From positions 18,600 to 31,650 of the forward strand of contig DCAK01000056.1 in the NCBI GenBank assembly GCA_002311925.1: DNA of 13,051 bases. Reading direction: 5' to 3'. The DNA comes from Planctomycetes bacterium UBA1135 (GTDB taxonomy: Bacteria > Planctomycetota > UBA1135). Below, one piece after another: positions 8,332-13,051 of the stretch. The notes under the pieces were generated by a model, which had not been told where the DNA came from, did not search any database, and saw only the letters and a program-made list of their open reading frames with translations. A program made the translations under genes and the position numbers. The first letter of the stretch is position 1, and each line of letters opens with the position of its first letter.

Positions 8332-9471
8332 GTGGATGCGGTCGCCGGGGGCCGAGATGCCCGGCTGATTCTCGGAATCATGTCGGGGACTTCCGCCGAT
8401 GCGGTAGACCTCGCTCTCATCGAAATCTCAGGCCAGGGAGCGGATCGGAAAGTTTCTTCGCGTGGGGGGGCCATGCTTCCCCTTCCTGATGAAGTGACGC
8501 AGGGCATTCGATCCTCGGCCGGGTGGTCGCTGGAGGATTTCGCCCGTTGGCATCACCGGCTCGGTTTTCTCTTCGGGGAAGCGGCGAAGGAATTCCTGGT
8601 GGAGTTGGAAATTTCCCCGAGCAAAATCCGCGTAGTGGGCTGCCACGGTCAGACGGTCTTCCATCACGATGGGGACCCGGCCGGGGGGACTCTGCAGGCG
8701 GGCGACCCTGCGGTGGTGGCCGCGGTCACCGGGATTCCGACGGTGGGTGATTTCCGCTGGTCCGATTTGGCGGCTGGGGGGCAGGGGGCTCCGCTTTCCC
8801 CCTTCGCAGACTGGATTCTCCACCGACATTCCGCTCCGGGGTTGGGCATTCTGAACCTGGGAGGGATTTCCAACTTCACTCTTCTCAAGGGAGATTCCCC
8901 TCCTCGAGCATGGGATTGCGGACCCGCGAACGGTCCCCTGGATGCTCTCGCCCGCAGGGAGGGCCTGGGGGATTGCGACACCGACGGAACTCTCGCCTTG
9001 TCCGGAGCCTGCATTCCCGGCCTTCTTGAGGCCCTCCAGGCTCACCCCTTCTTCGCGAGGGAAATCCCGCGCAGCACGGGACTGGAGGAATTCGGAGCCC
9101 CCTTCCTGGCCCGGGCTTGCGCACTTCATCCCCAGGCTTCTTCTGCCGACCTGATGGCGACTCTGGTCGAGGTTGCCGCCTGGGCGGTGGCCGATTCCAT
9201 TCAACAATCGGCGAGTTTGGAGGGTCCGGTTTATTTATGCGGGGGGGGCGCCCGCAACCTCGCCCTCGTGGCCGCCCTGAAACGCAATCTGGACCCAATC
9301 GGAGTCCATTCCTACCAGGAACTGGGATGGAATCCGGATTGGAGAGAAGCCACGGCCTTTGCTCTCCTCGCCGACGCCTTCCTGGAAAATGAACCTGCCA
9401 CTTGGCCGAGCACCACTGGATGCTCCCGGTCGGCTCGCTTGGGCCGAATTTGCCACCCTCCCTTTCCTTGA
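8332..9471 (+). CDS. anmK: Anhydro-N-acetylmuramic acid kinase
   Basis: Phosphorylates and opens 1,6-anhydro-MurNAc from peptidoglycan turnover, giving MurNAc-6-phosphate; cytoplasmic; 379 residues, about the family length. Motifs: GIMSGTSADAVD (15-26), CHGQTVFHHDG, the block AGDPAVVAAVTGIPTVGDFR, NLGGISNFTLL, DCGPANGPLDA, and a C-terminal GGGARN in the ASKHA fold. The start used is GTG at 8332, with AGGGAAGG just upstream and rather close. The only later in-frame ATG falls inside the GxMSGTS motif. It follows the LysM gene by 7 bases, a sensible peptidoglycan-related pairing. Its stop codon overlaps the -35 box of the next promoter. Confidence 0.94.
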   Translation: MDAVAGGRDARLILGIMSGTSADAVDLALIEISGQGADRKVSSRGGAMLPLPDEVTQGIRSSAGWSLEDFARWHHRLGFLFGEAAKEFLVELEISPSKIRVVGCHGQTVFHHDGDPAGGTLQAGDPAVVAAVTGIPTVGDFRWSDLAAGGQGAPLSPFADWILHRHSAPGLGILNLGGISNFTLLKGDSPPRAWDCGPANGPLDALARREGLGDCDTDGTLALSGACIPGLLEALQAHPFFAREIPRSTGLEEFGAPFLARACALHPQASSADLMATLVEVAAWAVADSIQQSASLEGPVYLCGGGARNLALVAALKRNLDPIGVHSYQELGWNPDWREATAFALLADAFLENEPATWPSTTGCSRSARLGRICHPPFP

Positions 9472-9495
9472 CCCCTTTTCGCGTGAACCTATCAT
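9468..9495 (+). promoter_or_regulatory. Sigma70-type promoter of the HEAT-protein/tRNA unit
   Basis: TTGACC (9468-9473), 16 bases, then TATCAT (9490-9495), five of six consensus bases. The -35 overlaps the anmK stop. It leaves a leader of roughly 80 bases with a run of eight C (9538-9545) before the ATG at 9585. Confidence 0.65.
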
Positions 9496-9584
9496 GTTGC
9501 CGAGTGGGTCGGTTCCGCTAGAGGAATCCCATCCACACCCCCCCCGCCCGGTCATCAAAATCGGGCATTCCCCCTCTTGCAAGC

Positions 9585-11552
9585 ATGAGCCGCATCGGCC
9601 TCCTCTTCTCCTTCCTCGTTCTCGCCCCAGCCCTTCCTGCCCAGGATGTTCAGCAGGTATTCGGAGAAGGCATGGCTTCCTATCGGGCTGGCGATTTCGA
9701 GGCTGCCATTCAGAATTTCCGGCAGGTGGTGAGCTTGGCTCCCGACCAGCTGGTCGCACTGGAGCTCCTCAACGACAGTCAGGACGCCCTCCTGGAGTTG
9801 ATGGTCGCCGGCGGTGAATTCGAGACCTTCGCCCTGGAAATCATCGAAGCCGCTTCGGAAGCGGGTCGTGAGGCCATCCGTGATGGCGATGCCGCCACCG
9901 AAGCTGCCTCTGGTTGCTTTTCGGATTCCTACGGCGATCGCGCCCGTGCCATATTTCAGTTGGGGGCTCGTTTCGGCCCGTTTGCTGCGACCCCCTTGGT
10001 TGCCGAACTCGCTTCTCAGGATGAAGGACGTCGCCTCGGCGCCAACTACGCCCTCTCTCGTCTGGGAAGTGAAATCGTCGAACCCCTTCTCGCCGCAAGT
10101 CACTCCACGAATGTCGAAGTGCGCCTGGGTTGCCTCCTGGTCTTCGCTCAATTGGAGGACCCCCGCACCGCAGCCCGCATTGCCGACCTCGCCCTCCATG
10201 ATGAAGACGGCAGTGTGAGGGCCATGGCCGCCAAGCTTGGTGGTGGATCAGCCTCCGACCTATTGTTCGCCCAGGGATTGGCCTACGCCTCCAATGGCGC
10301 CGCGGGCCTGTCTCCGGCCGAGAACCATGGAGTCCTTTGGGATGTGAGTGGTGCCACCCTCTCTTTCTACGAGGTCCCCTACTCCTTGGTTCCCCTCGAG
10401 CTGGCCAAGCATTGTTTCCTGCGTTCAAGTGAACTGGGAAACCCCCATGCCGGGGTTGAGCTTGCTCACGCCTACGCCTCAGAAATTGCAATCCTTGCTG
10501 GTCTTGTCGCCGATGGTGATGATTCCTTCGAGGATTCTCTCCATGCCCAGAAAGCGGCAGCTTTGACCTTGGGCGGTTCCGTCCTTGACGGAGCCCTCCG
10601 CAAAGCCGTAGCCATCGGCGGCAACGCGGTCGCCATCGAGCTCATCGCATTGTTGGACGGACCGGGCAAGGTTCCCTCGGCTGGCCTGGACGCCGCTCTC
10701 GCCTCTGGGTCTCCCGGGGTTCGCAGCGCTGCCGCCATCGCCAAGGCGGGAATGGGGGCTCACGACCCTGTCGTGGCCGCCGTCCTTGCCCAAGCCATGA
10801 ACCTCGACGCAGCCCGAGTCGTTCACATCATCGACCCCGTCGATGAAAGGGCGTCCACTCTTGCCTCCAATCTAGAGGATGCCGGCGTCACAGTGACCCG
10901 GGCGAGCTCCGGAGCAGATGGCTTGGTGAACATGCACTTGGGAACCGCCGCCGACGCCGTGGTCGTTGCAGACCCTCTCTCCGACCTCTATGCCCACCGC
11001 GTGGTTTCCGAAATCCAGCGCGATTTGCGGAATGTGGACACCGCCATCTTCGTTCTCGGGAACGATTCCACGGCCGACATCGACGGCGCCGAAATCGTCG
11101 AGTCCCTGGATTCAGGTTCGGTGACCTCCGCATTTTCCGACCTGGATTCCCGCCGCGCCGGGTACTTGGCTACCGCTGCAGCAGCCGCCAGGGCCATGGC
11201 CACCGTGGCAGCCCATGGCGGCGCTTCCGGCCTTTGTGGAGCCATCGCCGAAGCGACCGGCCGCGAAGACGCCGTCGCCATTCCCGCCATGGCTGCCCTT
11301 GGATGGGCAGGAGGGGTTTTGGATGGGACCTCCTTGGAGGCCGTGATTGCCGATTCCTCCCGGAGCAGCGAAGCCCGGGTGGCTGCGGCCGACGCTTTGG
11401 CCGTTCTCGCCTCCAGAACCGGGGCGGAAGTGAATTCCCAGGTTTTGGAATCCGCCATGACGGAAGGAAATGTGGCCTTGGCTGCTTCCTGTGCCCGAGC
11501 CTTGGGCGCCGCCGCCGCCGGCCACGTGCCGGCGATGGTCGTTGCTGGCTGA
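9585..11552 (+). CDS. Exported TPR/HEAT-repeat protein with receiver-like segment
   Basis: 655 residues; I do not recognise a named family. Residues 1-19 are a cleavable signal peptide (cleavage likely after ALPA). One TPR-like unit follows (GEGMASYRAGDFEAAIQNF, 27-45), then Ala-rich helical repeats of HEAT type (about 131-219, 340-403 and 522-645) with the typical pattern of length-of-helix Ala/Leu and VRxxAA turns. Residues 411-515 look like a response-regulator receiver fold: RVVHIIDPVDER, then VTVTRASSGADGL, DAVVVADP and TAIFVLGND, alternating strands and helices. The usual phospho-site geometry is imperfect (D457 or D463). The protein is very rich in alanine, with few lysines. No Shine-Dalgarno is seen before the ATG, but the signal peptide fixes the start. 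A scaffold or binding role in the periplasm is inferred only from the repeats. tRNA-Thr begins at the base after its stop. Confidence 0.82.
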   Translation: MSRIGLLFSFLVLAPALPAQDVQQVFGEGMASYRAGDFEAAIQNFRQVVSLAPDQLVALELLNDSQDALLELMVAGGEFETFALEIIEAASEAGREAIRDGDAATEAASGCFSDSYGDRARAIFQLGARFGPFAATPLVAELASQDEGRRLGANYALSRLGSEIVEPLLAASHSTNVEVRLGCLLVFAQLEDPRTAARIADLALHDEDGSVRAMAAKLGGGSASDLLFAQGLAYASNGAAGLSPAENHGVLWDVSGATLSFYEVPYSLVPLELAKHCFLRSSELGNPHAGVELAHAYASEIAILAGLVADGDDSFEDSLHAQKAAALTLGGSVLDGALRKAVAIGGNAVAIELIALLDGPGKVPSAGLDAALASGSPGVRSAAAIAKAGMGAHDPVVAAVLAQAMNLDAARVVHIIDPVDERASTLASNLEDAGVTVTRASSGADGLVNMHLGTAADAVVVADPLSDLYAHRVVSEIQRDLRNVDTAIFVLGNDSTADIDGAEIVESLDSGSVTSAFSDLDSRRAGYLATAAAAARAMATVAAHGGASGLCGAIAEATGREDAVAIPAMAALGWAGGVLDGTSLEAVIADSSRSSEARVAAADALAVLASRTGAEVNSQVLESAMTEGNVALAASCARALGAAAAGHVPAMVVAG

Positions 11553-11627
11553 GCCAGAGTAGCTCAGGGGTAGAGCACCGCTTTCGTAAAGCGGCGGTCA
11601 CGAGTTCAAATCTCGTCTCTGGCTCCA
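11553..11627 (+). tRNA. tRNA-Thr (anticodon CGT)
   Basis: Full cloverleaf of 75 bases. Acceptor GCCAGAG pairs with CTCTGGC; the D-arm is GCTC AGGGGTA GAGC; the anticodon stem CCGCT/AGCGG holds the loop TTCGTAA with anticodon CGT, reading ACG. The T-arm is ACGAG/CTCGT with loop TTCAAAT. Discriminator T and an encoded CCA follow. It starts immediately after the TGA of the preceding gene, so it is presumably cut from the same transcript by RNase P. Confidence 0.97.
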
Positions 11628-11634
11628 AAACCTG

Positions 11635-11666
11635 GAGGTCGCCTTTTTGGCGGCCTCTGCCTCTTT
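11635..11666 (+). terminator. Intrinsic terminator after tRNA-Thr
   Basis: GAGGTCGCC, loop TTTTT, GGCGGCCTC (11635-11657): nine pairs with one G-U. It is followed by TGCCTCTTTT, a short T-rich tail. It begins eight bases after the tRNA and ends the plus-strand unit. Confidence 0.8.
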
Positions 11667-11671
11667 TGATG

Positions 11672-11677
11672 TAGAAT
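11672..11677 (+). promoter_or_regulatory. Possible -10 box of the metalloprotease gene
   Basis: TAGAAT matches the -10 consensus in five of six bases. It would place the transcript start within a few bases of the ATG at 11687, giving a nearly leaderless message. The only -35 candidate (TTGGCG, 11647-11652) is 19 bases away and inside the terminator. Confidence 0.3.
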
Positions 11678-11686
11678 TACCAAACC

Positions 11687-13051
11687 ATGTTGATTTCATT
11701 CCTCCTCCTCTTCATCCAAGCTCCGGCTACGGATTCGCTTCCTCAATTCGCTTGGCCGGTAGAAAATGCCGCCGCCACTCTTGGAGAAGATGTGTCCTTA
11801 ACTCTCAAGCATCACACCGTGGACTTGGATTACGGCCTATTGTTTTCGACTGCCAAAGGAGGAGTTTCCTCTTTTAGTCTGACTTTGGAAGCCGGCTTAA
11901 CAGTGACGGTAGATTTTGAAAGTCGAGAGGAGGCTCCGGACGGATTTTGTTGGTCTGGAACCTTGCGTGAGGACGCGGAGGGTTCTGCCACCTTTGCTTT
12001 GGTTGAGGATAAAGTTACCGCATCGGTGGTTTTTCAAGACCGGTTGTTCCGGATTTCCTGTGCTGGAGCCGGACTGCATTACATTGCAGAATTGGATTCC
12101 TCGGCGTTCCCAAGTTGTGCCACCAGTGCGGCTCACGCCATCAATTTGCCGACCGGTAAACAGGGCAATGGTCATCGCGGTACTGGAAACCCTGATGTGG
12201 ATGTGATGGTGGTTTACACCACCAAAGCCAAAAACAATCAAGGTGGAACCACCGCCATGCAATCTTTAATTAACTTGGCGGTCACTGAAACCAATGCGGC
12301 TTATCAAAAGTCCGATGTTAACCAACGTTTAGTCTTAGTATATTCCCAGGAAGAGGTCGGCTATACCGAAAATGGTGACTTCGGCACGGAGCTCAACCGA
12401 ATTCGTAAAAAGAATGATGGCCACATGGATGACGTGCATGCTTTGCGTGATGAGTATGGCGCAGATTTGGTTTGCCTGATTGTGGGGGGCTCGCAGTACT
12501 GTGGTATTGCTTACGTCATGACCAATGTCAGCAACGGATTTGAGGACTATGCATTTAGTGTGGTTTCTCGTTCATGTGCCACCGGCTATTACTCCTTCGG
12601 TCACGAACTTGGTCACAATATGGGTTGCACCCATGACCATCAGAACGCCAGTAGTGGCGCGTACAGTTATTCCTTCGGCTGGCGCACCTCCAATAACGCT
12701 TACCGGACCATCATGGCTTATTCACCGGGTTCTCGGATTAAGTATTTTTCAAACCACAACAAAAACAAGAACGGTTATCCCCTCGGTCAAGTTAATTACG
12801 CTGAGAACTGGCGTAGTTTAAATAATACGGCAGATACGGTTGCCGGTTGGCGGGATACCGCGGTAGAGCCTTTCGAATTGACTCACACCACCTTATTGCG
12901 GGGTCTCACTGCGGTTTTCGCTACTACTGGCGCTGATGCTGGCGAACGAGTGTGGTTTCTAGGCGGCCCCAACTCTGGCTCCCTCTTTCCACCTCAACTT
13001 GGTGGCTTAGGCATTGACGTTGGCAATCCGGTCACCATTCTGGGTTCTGGT
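11687..13051 (+). CDS. Secreted zinc metalloprotease, reprolysin/M72-like (partial, runs off the right edge)
   Basis: An open frame of 455 codons without a stop at the window end. Residues 1-14 (LISFLLLFIQAPA) are a short signal peptide. Residues 15-165 are a beta-rich pro-region with few recognisable motifs. The catalytic domain (about 169-390) starts DVDVMVVYTTKAK and includes the conserved NDGHMDDVHALRDEYGADLV. The metzincin zinc site H-E-L-G-H-N-M-G-C-T-H (H306, E307, H310, H316) and the Met-turn IMAYS (M343) are intact. This matches bacterial reprolysin-type peptidases and the peptidyl-Asp endopeptidase group (M72). After 395 a Gly-rich beta segment (WFLGGPNSG..PPQLGGLGIDVGNPVTILGSG) resembles C-terminal modules I associate with secreted planctomycete proteins. 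No Shine-Dalgarno is seen. G+C is clearly lower than in the preceding genes, with TTA, TTG and AAT codons common. Confidence 0.88.
   Translation, partial: MLISFLLLFIQAPATDSLPQFAWPVENAAATLGEDVSLTLKHHTVDLDYGLLFSTAKGGVSSFSLTLEAGLTVTVDFESREEAPDGFCWSGTLREDAEGSATFALVEDKVTASVVFQDRLFRISCAGAGLHYIAELDSSAFPSCATSAAHAINLPTGKQGNGHRGTGNPDVDVMVVYTTKAKNNQGGTTAMQSLINLAVTETNAAYQKSDVNQRLVLVYSQEEVGYTENGDFGTELNRIRKKNDGHMDDVHALRDEYGADLVCLIVGGSQYCGIAYVMTNVSNGFEDYAFSVVSRSCATGYYSFGHELGHNMGCTHDHQNASSGAYSYSFGWRTSNNAYRTIMAYSPGSRIKYFSNHNKNKNGYPLGQVNYAENWRSLNNTADTVAGWRDTAVEPFELTHTTLLRGLTAVFATTGADAGERVWFLGGPNSGSLFPPQLGGLGIDVGNPVTILGSG

Noticed and set aside
11234..11674. Open frame running through the HEAT gene end, tRNA-Thr and terminator.
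   Set aside because: It reads through a structural RNA gene and is out of frame with the real protein.
12973..12982. CTCTGGCTCC inside the protease repeats ten bases of the tRNA-Thr 3' end (11617-11626), which could suggest an att site.
   Set aside because: It is only ten bases, lies within a coherent coding frame (Asn-Ser-Gly-Ser) and no integrase is visible; chance is the simpler explanation.

Overview
The window is GC-rich bacterial chromosome that looks like a Gram-negative from Planctomycetota or a similar phylum. The evidence is: KDO-lipid synthesis (KdsB) and a lipoprotein imply an outer membrane; L28 is of the longer Thermus/planctomycete type; a secreted TPR/HEAT protein and a secreted metalloprotease with a planctomycete-like C-terminal segment are present; and most starts lack a clear Shine-Dalgarno. 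The phylum is an inference. Most of the content is housekeeping. There is no CRISPR array, insertion sequence or complete mobile element.

Layout. (1) 1-245 is non-coding. It holds a glycine riboswitch aptamer on the minus strand, serving a gene beyond the left edge, and two back-to-back sigma70-type promoters whose -35 boxes form an inverted repeat. (2) 246-1144, plus strand: rpmB (L28) and an HU-family protein with an unusual acidic tail. A strong hairpin separates hup from the convergent metG. (3) 6154-1181, minus strand: a tightly packed five-gene operon, lipoprotein -> kdsB -> pyrG -> DUF1844 -> metG. Its junctions are 4-base overlaps or a 3-base gap. PyrG makes CTP, which KdsB consumes to activate KDO. 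(4) 6155-6230: a divergent promoter region centred on the palindrome GACAATTGTC, which could be the -10 box in both directions. (5) 6231-7504, plus strand: an ICMT-like membrane methyltransferase overlapping a small atypical kinase. (6) 7632-9471: a LysM protein and anmK, together a cell-envelope/peptidoglycan-recycling pair. (7) 9585-11627: a large exported TPR/HEAT protein with a receiver-like segment, followed without a single intervening base by tRNA-Thr(CGT) and then a terminator. (8) 11687 to the right edge: the first 455 codons of a secreted reprolysin/M72-like zinc metalloprotease, in DNA visibly poorer in G+C than the rest.

The points most worth checking are the riboswitch and palindromic divergent promoter at the left edge, the shared -10 palindrome at 6185-6194, the methyltransferase-kinase pair next to the KDO operon, the receiver-like segment in the exported HEAT protein, the abutting CDS/tRNA junction, and the composition break after the tRNA. 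No clearly new multi-gene system is visible.
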